From Aeromonas simiae (lineage in GTDB: Bacteria; Pseudomonadota; Gammaproteobacteria; Enterobacterales; Aeromonadaceae), in NCBI RefSeq assembly GCF_000820125.1, contig NZ_CDBY01000023.1:90513-154512 (forward strand): a stretch of DNA of 64,000 nt, in the 5' to 3' direction. The position numbers and the translations under genes are program-made. The notes beneath the pieces were generated by a model. The model did not search any database and was not told the origin of the DNA. It was given only the letters and a program-made list of their open reading frames with translations. Positions 20,973 through 29,576 of the stretch are shown one piece after another (positions within the stretch are counted from its first letter, which is position 1; every line of letters starts with the position of its first letter).

Positions 20973-21460
20973 CCATGCCCATTGAACAGATCCAGGCCTT
21001 TGTGTTTCGGGAAGCCCGTCTGCTGGATGATCGCCAGTGGGAACTATGGTTGCAGTGCTACAGCAAGGAGGTCGTGTACTGGATGCCCGCCTGGGACGAC
21101 GATGACAGGCTGACAGAGGATCCCCAGAGCGAGATTTCCCTCATCTATTACCCCAACAGGGAAGGACTGGAAGATCGCGTCTACCGCATCAAGACCGAGC
21201 GCTCGGGTGCCAGCTCACCGCCAGAGCCGCGCACCACTCACCTTATCAGCAACTTGGAGATCCTGGCGCAAGATGCCGACACCGTGAAGCTGCGCTTTAA
21301 CTGGCAGACCCTCAGCCACCGCTACCAAAAGACGCAGACCTACTTTGGCACCTCCTTCTACACCCTGGATACCCGCGGCGAGCAACCGCTGATCACGGAA
21401 AAAAAGGTGATCCTAAACAACGACTACATCAATCAAGTGATTGATATCTATCACCTGTAA
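20969..21460 (+). CDS. benB: Benzoate 1,2-dioxygenase small (beta) subunit
   Basis: Structural beta subunit of the alpha3-beta3 oxygenase. 163 residues with the NTF2-like ring-hydroxylating beta fold: [38 protein letters not shown] at the start and [31 protein letters not shown] at the end. ATG overlaps the benA stop (ATGA), as expected for subunits made in equal amounts. Confidence 0.93.
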   Translation: MTMPIEQIQAFVFREARLLDDRQWELWLQCYSKEVVYWMPAWDDDDRLTEDPQSEISLIYYPNREGLEDRVYRIKTERSGASSPPEPRTTHLISNLEILAQDADTVKLRFNWQTLSHRYQKTQTYFGTSFYTLDTRGEQPLITEKKVILNNDYINQVIDIYHL

Positions 21461-21476
21461 CCGGCGGGAGCAGAGC

Positions 21477-22505
21477 ATGAGCTACAACATTGCCCTCAAC
21501 TTTGAAGACGGCGTGACCCGTTTTATCCGCTGCAACGCAGGGGAAACCGTGCTGGATGCGGCCTATCGCAACCGGATCAAGCTCCCCATGGACTGCGCCG
21601 ACGGCGTGTGCGGCACCTGCAAAGGGCGCTGCCGCCAGGGAAGCTTCGAGCTGGGTCATGACTACATCGACGCAGCTCTGACCGAGCTGGAGCGGGCCGC
21701 AGGCAACATCCTGACCTGCCAGATGGTTCCCTCCAGCGACTGCGTGGTCGATATTCCGGCCGCGTCCACCCTGTGCAAAACCGGCACCACCGATTTTGGC
21801 GGCACGCTGGCCGAGATCACCCTGGTCTCCCCCACCGCCATCGCACTGAGCGTGGTGGCCGATGAGCCCATCCACTTCCTGCCCGGCCAGTACGTCAACA
21901 TCCAGGTACCGGGCAGCCATGAAACCCGCGCCTACTCTTTCAGCTCCCGCCCGGGGTGCCGTGAGCTGCACTTTTTGATCCGCAACGTCCCCGGCGGCCT
22001 GATGAGCACCTGGCTGGTGAGACAGGCCAGGCTCGGCGAGCGCCTCACGCTGAGCGGCCCCATGGGGGTGTTTTACCTGCGCCCAGTGGTGCGCCCTGTG
22101 CTGATGCTGGCTGGCGGCACCGGCTTGGCGCCGTTCCTGGCCATGCTGGCGCAGCTCAAGGTGACGGGCTGCAAGCAGCCGGTGCACCTTATCTACGGCG
22201 TCACCCATGACGACGATCTGGTGGGTATCGAGGCACTGGAGCAGTGCGCAGCCGAACTGGATCAGTTCAGCTTCAAGACGGTGGTGGCTGACGCCAACAG
22301 CCGCCACCCGAACAAGGGGTATGTGACCCACCACATGGAGCAAGCTCTCATGGAACAGGGTGAGGTGGACGTGTACCTGTGCGGGCCGCAACCCATGGTG
22401 GACGCCGTGCTGACACACTTTCGTGACCAGGGCATTGAGCCCGCCTCCTTTCACTACGAGCGGTTCAGCCCCAGCATCGTCGCCATCACGGAGCACGTCG
22501 CATGA
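21477..22505 (+). CDS. benC: Benzoate dioxygenase electron-transfer reductase
   Basis: Passes electrons from NADH through FAD and a 2Fe-2S cluster to the BenAB oxygenase. 342 residues. N-terminal plant-type ferredoxin with cluster cysteines in DCADGVCGTCKGRC and a further Cys in LTCQ; FAD-binding RAYSFSS; NAD-binding GGTGLAPFLAML; C-terminal CGPQPMVDAV. Start taken at ATG 21477, where CGGGAG lies about 7 nt upstream; an in-frame start inside benB is less likely. Stop overlaps benD. Confidence 0.94.
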   Translation: MSYNIALNFEDGVTRFIRCNAGETVLDAAYRNRIKLPMDCADGVCGTCKGRCRQGSFELGHDYIDAALTELERAAGNILTCQMVPSSDCVVDIPAASTLCKTGTTDFGGTLAEITLVSPTAIALSVVADEPIHFLPGQYVNIQVPGSHETRAYSFSSRPGCRELHFLIRNVPGGLMSTWLVRQARLGERLTLSGPMGVFYLRPVVRPVLMLAGGTGLAPFLAMLAQLKVTGCKQPVHLIYGVTHDDDLVGIEALEQCAAELDQFSFKTVVADANSRHPNKGYVTHHMEQALMEQGEVDVYLCGPQPMVDAVLTHFRDQGIEPASFHYERFSPSIVAITEHVA

Positions 22506-23281
22506 GCGCCCGCTTTAGCAACAAGGTCATGGTGATCACCGGCGCAGCCCAGGGCATAGGGCGGCGGGTAGCCGAGCGGGCAGCGGCGGAAGGCGCCCGC
22601 CTGGTACTGGCTGATCTGGCGGAGTATGTGCACGATCTGGCGGCCGAGCTGCAACGTCAGGGCCGCGAGGTCATCGCCGTGCAGACCGATCTGGAAACGT
22701 GGGAAGGCGCTGAAACCCTGATGAACCAGGCGCACGAGCGCTTTGGCCGCATCGATATCCTGATCAACAACGTAGGCGGCACCATCTGGGCTCAACCCTA
22801 CGAGCACTACCGCCCGGAGCAGATCCACAAGGAGATCCAGCGCTCGCTGTTTCCTACCCTGTGGTGCTGCCGGGCCGTGCTGCCCTATATGCTGGCGCAG
22901 CAGGGGGGAGCCATCGTCAACGTATCGTCGGTGGCCACTCGTGGCGTGATGCGGGTGCCCTACGGCGCAGCCAAAGGGGGGGTCAATGCCCTCACCGTCA
23001 ACCTGGCCTTTGAATATGCCGAGCAAGGGATCCGGGTCAACGCCACCGCCCCCGGAGGCACCGAGGCGCCACCCCGGCTGACCCCGCGCAATACCGCTCC
23101 CCAGGATGAGCAGGAAGGGCTGTGGTACCAAACCCTGGTGGATCAGACCAGAGCCACGAGCCTGATGCACCGCTACGGCACCCTGGATGAACAGGCGTCG
23201 GCGATTTTGTTTCTGGCATCCGGTGACGCCAGCTACATCACCGGCACGATTTTGCCGGTCGCCGGCGGTGACCTAGGCTGA
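22502..23281 (+). CDS. benD: cis-1,2-dihydroxybenzoate dihydrodiol dehydrogenase BenD
   Basis: Short-chain dehydrogenase that oxidises and decarboxylates 1,6-dihydroxycyclohexa-2,4-diene-1-carboxylate to catechol with NAD+. 259 residues: NAD motif GAAQGIGRRVAE, NNVGG (BenD/XylL-type variant of NNAG), catalytic Ser in VNVSSVA and Y-x-x-x-K in PYGAAKGG, and C-terminal ITGTILPVAGGDLG. Its start shares ATGA with benC. A terminator follows 13 nt after the stop, so catechol dioxygenase genes are not part of this operon. Confidence 0.93.
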   Translation: MSARFSNKVMVITGAAQGIGRRVAERAAAEGARLVLADLAEYVHDLAAELQRQGREVIAVQTDLETWEGAETLMNQAHERFGRIDILINNVGGTIWAQPYEHYRPEQIHKEIQRSLFPTLWCCRAVLPYMLAQQGGAIVNVSSVATRGVMRVPYGAAKGGVNALTVNLAFEYAEQGIRVNATAPGGTEAPPRLTPRNTAPQDEQEGLWYQTLVDQTRATSLMHRYGTLDEQASAILFLASGDASYITGTILPVAGGDLG

Positions 23282-23293
23282 TCAGCTGCCAAG

Positions 23294-23320
23294 GCGGCCC
23301 TAAGGCGGGGCCGCTTTTTA
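23294..23320 (+). terminator. Terminator of the benABCD operon
   Basis: Seven-bp stem GCGGCCC / GGGCCGC with a 7-nt loop, followed by TTTTTA, right after benD. Confidence 0.75.
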
Positions 23321-23685
23321 CTCGAGCTGTGCCCTCCCCCAACATCTGGCGGGGGGTCAGCTGACGGCATCCGCGGCGCTGCGGCAAACAGCGCTCAACC
23401 AGAGCAGCAGCGCCACCTGCACCTTCCCCCTTTCTGGGGAAGATGCGGCTCTGGCGCTCTTAATATCGTTTGTAACGGCGACGCTCTAGCGCGCTACGCC
23501 ATGATGCCGCACGAGGTGGCGGCACTGTTGCCCCACTCGATGCGGCTTAACTGGCACTCATTGATGGGGTAGGAGCCTGCTCCTCTGCTTCAAGCGAGCC
23601 TCGAGGTGAGCATCGATGGACTTTCGGATGTGGACTAAACCTGCGTGGACATAATATGGGCATCAGCGATGTGCGCTGCATAAAC
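23321..23685. other. Unassigned gap between ben operon and tRNA array
   Basis: About 365 bp with no convincing gene. One plus-strand stretch (about 23451-23570) is open without a start and would read ...NGDALARYAMMPHEVAALL... to a TAG. It could be a decayed gene end, but no family is recognised. Confidence 0.4.
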
Positions 23686-23717
23686 AAAAAAGACCACTCG
23701 TTGGAGTGGCCTTTTTT
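23686..23717 (-). terminator. Terminator of the tRNA operon
   Basis: Stem CCACTC / GAGTGG with a GTTG loop, flanked by A6 and T6 runs so it can act in both directions. It closes the Gly-Cys-Leu tRNA transcript. Confidence 0.8.
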
Positions 23718-23745
23718 AACATGCTGATATTACAGCATTAAATCG

Positions 23746-23831
23746 TGGTGCCCGGAGCGGGAATCGAACCCGCACAACCAAAGGTCGAGGGATTTTAAAT
23801 CCCTTGTGTCTACCGATTTCACCATCCGGGC
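23746..23831 (-). tRNA. leuZ: tRNA-Leu (anticodon TAA)
   Basis: 86 nt including an encoded CCA. Acceptor arms GCCCGGA / TCCGGGC pair. Anticodon stem GGGAT / ATCCC encloses TTAAA with TAA at the anticodon positions. There is a long variable arm (class II tRNA) and a T-arm GCGGGTTCGATTCCCGC. Third in the Gly-Cys-Leu array, as in E. coli leuZ. Confidence 0.95.
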
Positions 23832-23847
23832 AGAGACTGATTGCAAC

Positions 23848-23868
23848 AGGGCCCGCTCTGCGGGCCCT
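23848..23868 (-). other. Hairpin between tRNA-Cys and tRNA-Leu
   Basis: Nine-bp perfect stem AGGGCCCGC / GCGGGCCCT with a 3-nt loop and no U-run. Likely a processing or spacer structure in the tRNA precursor. Confidence 0.5.
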
Positions 23869-23875
23869 GAGAATG

Positions 23876-23949
23876 TGGAGGCGCGTTCCGGAGTCGAACC
23901 GGACTAAACGGATTTGCAATCCGCTACATAACCGCTTTGTTAACGCGCC
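23876..23949 (-). tRNA. cysT: tRNA-Cys (anticodon GCA)
   Basis: 74 nt with encoded CCA. Acceptor GGCGCGT / ACGCGCC; anticodon stem CGGAT / ATCCG around TTGCAA with GCA; T-arm TCCGGTTCGACTCCGGA. Middle gene of the array. Confidence 0.95.
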
Positions 23950-23967
23950 ATGCTCTCAACGAGAGAT

Positions 23968-24043
<76 letters not shown>

Positions 24044-24077
24044 CTGTCTTCGGCTTTCGCCTTGACTGTGACGCAGC

Positions 24078-24105
24078 ATTCTATCGGCTTGCCGCACTGA
24101 GTCAA
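24078..24105 (-). promoter_or_regulatory. tRNA operon promoter (stringent type)
   Basis: On the minus strand TTGACT (24105-24100), 16-bp spacer, TAGAAT (24083-24078), followed by a GC-rich discriminator GCTGCG. This is the layout of stable-RNA promoters under ppGpp control. Confidence 0.75.
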
Positions 24106-24167
24106 CCCAAAAAAGTTAATTGACTGATCGTTCGAGCATTTTTTGCCCCAAAAGAGGCGCCAAGGGC

Positions 24168-24198
24168 GCAAAAACAGAAGACCCGGCCAAGCCGGGTC
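24168..24198 (-). terminator. pgsA terminator
   Basis: Eight-bp stem GACCCGGC / GCCGGGTC with a 3-nt loop, followed on the minus strand by TTCTGTTTTT. It separates pgsA from the independently promoted tRNA array. Confidence 0.8.
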
Positions 24199-24223
24199 AT
24201 TCCGTTCACCCTCTCCTGCTCAC

Positions 24224-24778
24224 TCAGAAGCGAGAGTGGTAGCTGAGATCGGCCCAAGCGGCCCGCAGATACTGAAACATAGACCAGAAGGTGAGCACGG
24301 TCGCCACATAGAGCAGCAGATAAGCCAACCAGATCATCCAGATGTCGTACTGCCAGATGAGCCCGGTCAGTGACACCATCTGGATGGTGGTCTTCCATTT
24401 GCCAATCCAGCCGACCGCCACCGAGGAGCGCTTGCCAATCTCCGCCATCCATTCACGCAGGGCCGAGATGAGGATCTCGCGGCCAATCATGGTCAGCGCG
24501 GGAATGGTCACCCAGACCGTGTTGTAGTGCTCGACAATGACCACCAGCGCGGCCGCCACCATGATCTTGTCGGCAACCGGATCGAGAAAAGCCCCGAAAG
24601 CCGTGGACTGGTTCAGCTTGCGGGCCAGATAGCCATCAAACCAGTCGGTCACCGCCGCCAGAATGAACACCACGGCAGCCGCCATATAAGACCAGTGATA
24701 CGGCAGATAGAACAGAACGACGAAGAAGGGGATCAACAAGATCCGGAAGTAGGTCAGCAGGTTGGGGATATTGGTCAT
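24224..24778 (-). CDS. pgsA: Phosphatidylglycerophosphate synthase
   Basis: Inner-membrane enzyme joining CDP-diacylglycerol and glycerol 3-phosphate, the first committed step to phosphatidylglycerol and cardiolipin. 184 residues with several membrane helices. The CDP-alcohol phosphatidyltransferase signature D-G-x2-A-R-x8-G-x3-D-x3-D is complete in [20 protein letters not shown] plus PVAD. The start is ATG 24778 ([13 protein letters not shown]); six codons further upstream an alternative start gives no family match. Follows uvrC by about 126 nt. Confidence 0.96.
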   Translation of the reverse strand: MTNIPNLLTYFRILLIPFFVVLFYLPYHWSYMAAAVVFILAAVTDWFDGYLARKLNQSTAFGAFLDPVADKIMVAAALVVIVEHYNTVWVTIPALTMIGREILISALREWMAEIGKRSSVAVGWIGKWKTTIQMVSLTGLIWQYDIWMIWLAYLLLYVATVLTFWSMFQYLRAAWADLSYHSRF

Positions 24779-24904
24779 TATTGTCAGCCACTTCAACAGA
24801 GAGCGAGGGCGATGGGCGGCAATGCCGCAGCGCCGGGGATCCGAGCTGGCTCGGAAATGCGCCCGAAGGCAGCCCGGTCATTATGGCATTGCCACCCGCC
24901 TGCG

Positions 24905-26752
24905 TCACCCGTTTGCGCCGTGAAACGCGGCATGGATCGCTTCGGCCATGGCCAGGCTGATCCCCGGCACCTTGGCCAGCTCCTCTACCCCGGCACGTTT
25001 GACCTCTTGCAACCCCCCCAGGTACTTGAGCAGCGCCTGTCGCCGCTTGGGGCCCACGCCGGGGATCTCCTCAAGCGAGCTGGTGACCCGCGCCTTGGCG
25101 CGCCGCGCCCTGTGCCCCGTGATGGCAAAGCGGTGCGACTCGTCGCGGATATGCTGGATGAGATGCAGCGCCGGCATGTCGGTCGGCAGGTTCATCTCTT
25201 CGTGGCTCTCGCCGATGATGAGGGTCTCCAGGCCCGCCTTGCGGGTGACCCCCTTGGCCACCCCGATCAGCAGCGGCTGCTTGCCGCTGAGCTTATCCAA
25301 GTGGCAGGCGAGGATCTCCTCGGCACGGCGCAACTGGCCGAGGCCACCGTCGATGAAGAGGATATCGGGCACCTTGTCGGCATCCTGCTGCTTGCCAAAG
25401 CGCCGCTCCAGCGCCTGCTCCATGGCGGCATAGTCATCCCCACCAGTGATCCCCTCGATGTTGAAACGGCGATACTCCCCGCTGATGGGCCCCTCGCGGC
25501 CAAACACCACGCAGGAGGCCACGGTGCGCTCCCCCATGGTGTGGGAGATGTCAAAGCACTCCATCCGCGCGATGGGGCGCTCGAGCTCAAGCAGCTCTTC
25601 GAGCTGGCGCAGCCGCTCGGTCATGGTGCTCTTGTGGGCCAACCGTGACTGCAAGGCGGTCAGCGCATTGGTGCTGGCCAACTTGATAAAACGCGCCCGA
25701 TCGGCGCGGGTGCGGCTCACTACCCGCACCTTGTAGCCGGCGCTCTGGCTCAGTGTCTCGGCGATCACCTCTTCGTCCTCAAGCGCCACATCGAGCAGCA
25801 CCTCGCTGGGGATCTGCCGCCCCGACTGGCCCGAAAGATAGAACTGGAGCAGGAAAGATTGCACCACCTCTTCGAGCGGCGTATCGCTTGGCACCTTGGG
25901 AAAGTAGCTGCGCGAGCCGAGCACCTTACCCTGACGGATAAACAAGACGTGTACGCAGGCCGTGCCCTGGCTCTGGGCCACCCCCACCACGTCGAGATCA
26001 TCGAGCACGTTGCCGCTAACCGACTGCTGCTCGGTCACCCGGCGCAGCGCCTGGATCTGATCGCGAAACCGGGCCGCCTCCTCAAAGCGCAGCTCCAGGC
26101 TGGCGCTCTCCATCCGCTCCACCAGCCGACCGATCACCTCCTGATCCTTGCCCACCAGAAACAGCCGGGCCAGATCGACTTGGCGGGCATACTCCTCGTC
26201 GCTCACCAGCCCCGCCACGCAGGGGCCGGCGCAGCGCCCCAGCTGATACATGAGGCAGGGGCGCGAGCGGTTGGCATAGACGGCGTCTTCACACTGGCGC
26301 ACCGGGAAGATCTTCTGCATCAGGTGCAGGCTCTCGCGCACCGCCCCCCCCGAAGGGTATGGGCCGAAATACTCCCCCTTGATTTTGCGCGCACCCCGGT
26401 GCACGCCGATGCGCGGGTGGCGCTGATCGGTGATGATGATCCAGGGATAAGACTTGTCGTCGCGCAGCAGCACGTTGTAGCGCGGCTGGTACTGCTTGAT
26501 GAGGTTGTGCTCGAGGATCAGCGCCTCGGTCTCGGTGTGGGTCACCGTCACCTGAATATCCGCGATCTGGCTGACCAGGGCGCGGGTCTTGGCGCTGTCG
26601 ACCTGCTTGCGAAAATAGGAGGAGAGGCGTTTTTTGAGATCCTTGGCCTTGCCCACATAGATGACGGTGCCGCCCGCATCATACATGCGGTAAACGCCGC
26701 TCTGGTGGGTCACGACCTTGAGAAAGGCCTTGCTGTCAAACTGCTCGCTCAT
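24905..26752 (-). CDS. uvrC: Excinuclease ABC subunit C
   Basis: Nuclease that makes both incisions beside a DNA lesion after UvrA and UvrB have located it. 615 residues. N-terminal GIY-YIG domain ([29 protein letters not shown]) cuts 3'; a Cys-rich segment ([13 protein letters not shown]) follows; then UVR motif ([22 protein letters not shown]), the RNase H-like 5' nuclease half ([20 protein letters not shown]) and a C-terminal tandem helix-hairpin-helix ([21 protein letters not shown]). Lies between uvrY and pgsA as in E. coli. Confidence 0.97.
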   Translation of the reverse strand: MSEQFDSKAFLKVVTHQSGVYRMYDAGGTVIYVGKAKDLKKRLSSYFRKQVDSAKTRALVSQIADIQVTVTHTETEALILEHNLIKQYQPRYNVLLRDDKSYPWIIITDQRHPRIGVHRGARKIKGEYFGPYPSGGAVRESLHLMQKIFPVRQCEDAVYANRSRPCLMYQLGRCAGPCVAGLVSDEEYARQVDLARLFLVGKDQEVIGRLVERMESASLELRFEEAARFRDQIQALRRVTEQQSVSGNVLDDLDVVGVAQSQGTACVHVLFIRQGKVLGSRSYFPKVPSDTPLEEVVQSFLLQFYLSGQSGRQIPSEVLLDVALEDEEVIAETLSQSAGYKVRVVSRTRADRARFIKLASTNALTALQSRLAHKSTMTERLRQLEELLELERPIARMECFDISHTMGERTVASCVVFGREGPISGEYRRFNIEGITGGDDYAAMEQALERRFGKQQDADKVPDILFIDGGLGQLRRAEEILACHLDKLSGKQPLLIGVAKGVTRKAGLETLIIGESHEEMNLPTDMPALHLIQHIRDESHRFAITGHRARRAKARVTSSLEEIPGVGPKRRQALLKYLGGLQEVKRAGVEELAKVPGISLAMAEAIHAAFHGANG

Positions 26753-26770
26753 GGTGCTCCATCAAGGGAA

Positions 26771-26790
26771 AAGGCGGCCATGGCCGCCTT
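26771..26790 (-). terminator. Hairpin between uvrY and uvrC
   Basis: Perfect 20-bp palindrome (10-bp arms AAGGCGGCCA), with a TTTT run completing it on the minus strand. Probably a partial terminator lowering uvrC relative to uvrY. Confidence 0.55.
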
Positions 26791-26822
26791 CCTTATGCTG
26801 TTTACTGCGTTGCCACTGCCGC

Positions 26823-27467
26823 TCAGAGGGTATCGGCATCCAGCATGCCATAACGAATGGCGAGGTGGGTCAACTCCACATCCCCGTTGATGCCGAGCTT
26901 GCTAAAGAGCCGATAACGGTAGCTGTTGACCGTCTTCGGGCTCAGGTTGAGCTGCTCGGAGATCTCGTTCACCTTCTGCCCCTTGGTGATCATCATCATG
27001 ATCTGCAGCTCGCGCTCGGAGAGGGACTTGAAGGGGTTCTCGTCATGGGAGGCAAACTGGCTCAATGCCATCTGCTGGGCAATCTCCGGGGAGATGTAAC
27101 GCTGGCCCGAGTGCACCAGACGAATGGCCTGGATCATCTCCTCAGGGGCGGCGCCCTTGGTGAGGTAACCGGCCGCGCCGGCCTGCATCACCTTGGTCGG
27201 GAACGGGTTTTCCGAATGGATGGTGAGCACTATGATGCGCACATCCGGGCGAATTCGCAGGATCTTGCGGGTGGCTTCCAGTCCGCCGATGCCAGGCATG
27301 TTCATGTCCATCAGAATCACATCCGGATGATTCTGGCGGCAGTAGGTCACGGCCAGCTCACCGCTTTGCGCCTCACCCACCACCTTGATCCCGCGGACAT
27401 CCTCCAGGATGCGTCTTATCCCGGTACGCACCAGCTCATGATCATCGACCAGAAATACATTTATCAC
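26823..27467 (-). CDS. uvrY: Response regulator UvrY/GacA
   Basis: LuxR/NarL-type regulator, partner of the BarA/GacS sensor, which drives CsrB-type small RNAs and so relieves CsrA repression. 214 residues. Receiver domain with acidic pair VDDHE, phospho-acceptor in VILMDMNMPGIGG, VLTIH and the K in YLTKGA. The C-terminal HTH is SLSERELQIMMMITKGQKVNEISEQLNLSPKTVNSYRYRLFSKLGI. The gene position before uvrC is the usual one. Confidence 0.95.
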   Translation of the reverse strand: MINVFLVDDHELVRTGIRRILEDVRGIKVVGEAQSGELAVTYCRQNHPDVILMDMNMPGIGGLEATRKILRIRPDVRIIVLTIHSENPFPTKVMQAGAAGYLTKGAAPEEMIQAIRLVHSGQRYISPEIAQQMALSQFASHDENPFKSLSERELQIMMMITKGQKVNEISEQLNLSPKTVNSYRYRLFSKLGINGDVELTHLAIRYGMLDADTL

Positions 27468-27641
27468 CCGGATTACCCCATCTTTTTATATTTTTATTGC
27501 CCGGCGGGCATACCACACTTGTCTTGCATCATAACGAAACTGATGCGTTTGGCAAACACCGGCTTTCAGGGTGCGCTAAGATCCGACACGTCCCAACAAA
27601 TCAGATAATTAGCGTCAAAAAGCCACGTCAGATATGCATAA

Positions 27642-27668
27642 AAAAACAGCGCCTTTGGCGCCGTTTTT
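27642..27668 (-). terminator. Terminator of the msbA-kdsB operon
   Basis: Stem AAAAACAGCGCC / GGCGCCGTTTTT with one A-C mismatch and a TTT loop; U-run on the minus strand, 4 nt after the kdsB stop. Confidence 0.75.
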
Positions 27669-27671
27669 ACC

Positions 27672-28421
27672 TCATTTAGCGAGCAGTGCCCGCACCTTTT
27701 CCAGGTCCGCCTGAGTATCCACCCCGACCGGCGGGGCCTCAAGCGCCTCGGCCACGTGGATCTTCTCCCCGTACCAGAGCACCCGCAACTGTTCGAGGGC
27801 CTCTATCTGCTCCAGCTGGCTCGGCGCCCACTGCACATAGCGCTCGATAAAGCCGGCGCGATAGGCATAGATGCCGATGTGGCGCTGGAACCAGGGGCCA
27901 ATCGCCTCGTGGCTCGCCGCGAAGCGATCCCGCTCCCAAGGGATGGGGGCGCGGCTGAAGTAGAGGGCATAGCCATCCTTATCGGTCACCACCTTCACCG
28001 CGTTGGGATTGAAGGCCTCGGCCGCATCGTGAATGGGCACGCTCAGGGTCGCCATCGGAGCATCGGCCGCCGCCAGATTGTCGGCCACCTGGCGGATGAT
28101 GGCGGGCGGGATCAGCGGCTCGTCCCCCTGCACGTTGACGATGATGGTGTCGGCGGCAAAGCCGCACAGACGGCACACTTCGGCCAACCGCTCGGTGCCG
28201 GACTGGTGATCGGCCGAGGTCATGCACACCTCGACGCCGCTACCGGCCAACGCCGCCTGCACCCGCGCGTCATCGGTGGCGACGATCACCCGCTCCGCCC
28301 CCGACTGCATGGCCTTTTCCACCACGTGCTGCACCATGGGCTTGCCGTGGATGTCGGCCAGCGGCTTGCCCGGCAAGCGGGTCGAGGCATAACGGGCCGG
28401 GATGATGACAACGAAACTCAT
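27672..28421 (-). CDS. kdsB: CMP-KDO synthetase (3-deoxy-manno-octulosonate cytidylyltransferase)
   Basis: Activates KDO with CTP for attachment to lipid A in the cytosol. 249 residues. Nucleotidyltransferase start [19 protein letters not shown], then [16 protein letters not shown] and [14 protein letters not shown] 28421 overlaps the stop of the small upstream gene (ATGA); a longer upstream frame through that gene is not used. Last gene of the comEC-msbA-lpxK-ycaR-kdsB block. Confidence 0.97.
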   Translation of the reverse strand: MSFVVIIPARYASTRLPGKPLADIHGKPMVQHVVEKAMQSGAERVIVATDDARVQAALAGSGVEVCMTSADHQSGTERLAEVCRLCGFAADTIIVNVQGDEPLIPPAIIRQVADNLAAADAPMATLSVPIHDAAEAFNPNAVKVVTDKDGYALYFSRAPIPWERDRFAASHEAIGPWFQRHIGIYAYRAGFIERYVQWAPSQLEQIEALEQLRVLWYGEKIHVAEALEAPPVGVDTQADLEKVRALLAK

Positions 28422-28606
28422 GGGTTCAGCTCTTCCAGCGGCAGATGGCGGGCGCGGTTTTCCAAGAGCACCGGGATCCCCTCCTCCAGCGGATAGGCGA
28501 GGCGATCGAACCGGCACACCAGCTCCTGCTTGCTCTTGTCATAGTTCAGCTTGCCCTTGCAGACCGGGCAGGCAACGATATCCAGCAGTTTCGGATCGAG
28601 AGCCAC
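28418..28606 (-). CDS. ycaR: YcaR-like small Trm112-family protein (UPF0434)
   Basis: 62 residues: [20 protein letters not shown] with a CPVC half of a zinc-ribbon-like site, and the family C-terminus [19 protein letters not shown]. The second Cys pair of a true zinc ribbon is reduced to one Cys (LVCR). E. coli YcaR sits in the same place between lpxK and kdsB. Biochemical role unclear; Trm112-like proteins activate methyltransferases in other organisms. Confidence 0.92.
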   Translation of the reverse strand: MALDPKLLDIVACPVCKGKLNYDKSKQELVCRFDRLAYPLEEGIPVLLENRARHLPLEELNP

Positions 28607-28610
28607 TGTG

Positions 28611-29576
28611 TCACTCCTTTAGGGATGTCATGAGGGTGCCGAGCAGCCCTTCGGGCAGGTTGGCACGCACGGGAATATACCACCAATTCGGCCGGGCAAA
28701 GGCGCGGCACTTCACCGCATCCTTCTCGGTCATCAGCAGTGGCCGCTCGTTAAAGCGGGCCACCAGCTCGGCCTCGTCAAAGCCGTGGTGATCGGGGTAA
28801 CCCTGCGCCTGCACCAGGTCGTAACCCAGCTCGCGCAAGGTGGTAAAGAAGCGGGGCGGATGGCCGATCCCCGCCAAGGCATCGACGCGCGGACCGAGCG
28901 GCCCTGTTGGGGGCGCGTCATCCAGCACTCGGCGCGGAGCATCGGGCACCAGGCGCATGGCCCACTCCCCCGGCTGCGGCTCACCGCCGTTGCAGATGAT
29001 GGCGTCAACCGATGCCAGCCGTGACAGCGGTTCGCGCAGCGGCCCCATCGGCAGCAGGCACCCGTTGCCAAAGCGGCGCACCCCATCCACCACCACGATT
29101 TCAGCATCGCGGGCCAGCCCATAGTGTTGCAGGCCGTCGTCGGTGACGATGATGTCCACCTCGCCGCTTTGCTCGAGCAGACGCACCGCCTCGGCCCGCT
29201 TGGGAGAGACCGCCACCGGGCAGCCACAGCGGCGATGAATGAGCACCGGCTCATCCCCCGCCTCGGTGGTGCCGGTGTCGCCGGTCAGCCGCAGCGGATA
29301 GCCGGCAGCCTTGCCGCCGTAACCACGGCTCACCACACCGGGACGAAAACCGTGGGCACGCAAGGACTCCACCAGCCAGATCACCACAGGGGTCTTGCCA
29401 TTGCCGCCCACCGAGAGGTTGCCCACCACGATGACCGGCAGCGTTGAGCGATAGGCTTGGCACCACCCCAGGCGATAGGCCGCGCGGCGGGCCCCCGAGA
29501 CGGCGGCAAACAGCCCCGCCAATGGCAACAGCCCCCAGCGAAGGGGGCTCTTGTCATACCAAAGGGAGGCCATCAT
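28611..29576 (-). CDS. lpxK: Tetraacyldisaccharide 4'-kinase
   Basis: Adds the 4'-phosphate to the lipid A precursor at the inner face of the cytoplasmic membrane. 321 residues with an N-terminal membrane-associated helix ([18 protein letters not shown]). The P-loop [19 protein letters not shown] is the LpxK version of Walker A. Also present are [28 protein letters not shown] and [11 protein letters not shown]. Its ATG overlaps the msbA stop, so lipid A kinase and flippase are coupled. Confidence 0.96.
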   Translation of the reverse strand: MMASLWYDKSPLRWGLLPLAGLFAAVSGARRAAYRLGWCQAYRSTLPVIVVGNLSVGGNGKTPVVIWLVESLRAHGFRPGVVSRGYGGKAAGYPLRLTGDTGTTEAGDEPVLIHRRCGCPVAVSPKRAEAVRLLEQSGEVDIIVTDDGLQHYGLARDAEIVVVDGVRRFGNGCLLPMGPLREPLSRLASVDAIICNGGEPQPGEWAMRLVPDAPRRVLDDAPPTGPLGPRVDALAGIGHPPRFFTTLRELGYDLVQAQGYPDHHGFDEAELVARFNERPLLMTEKDAVKCRAFARPNWWYIPVRANLPEGLLGTLMTSLKE

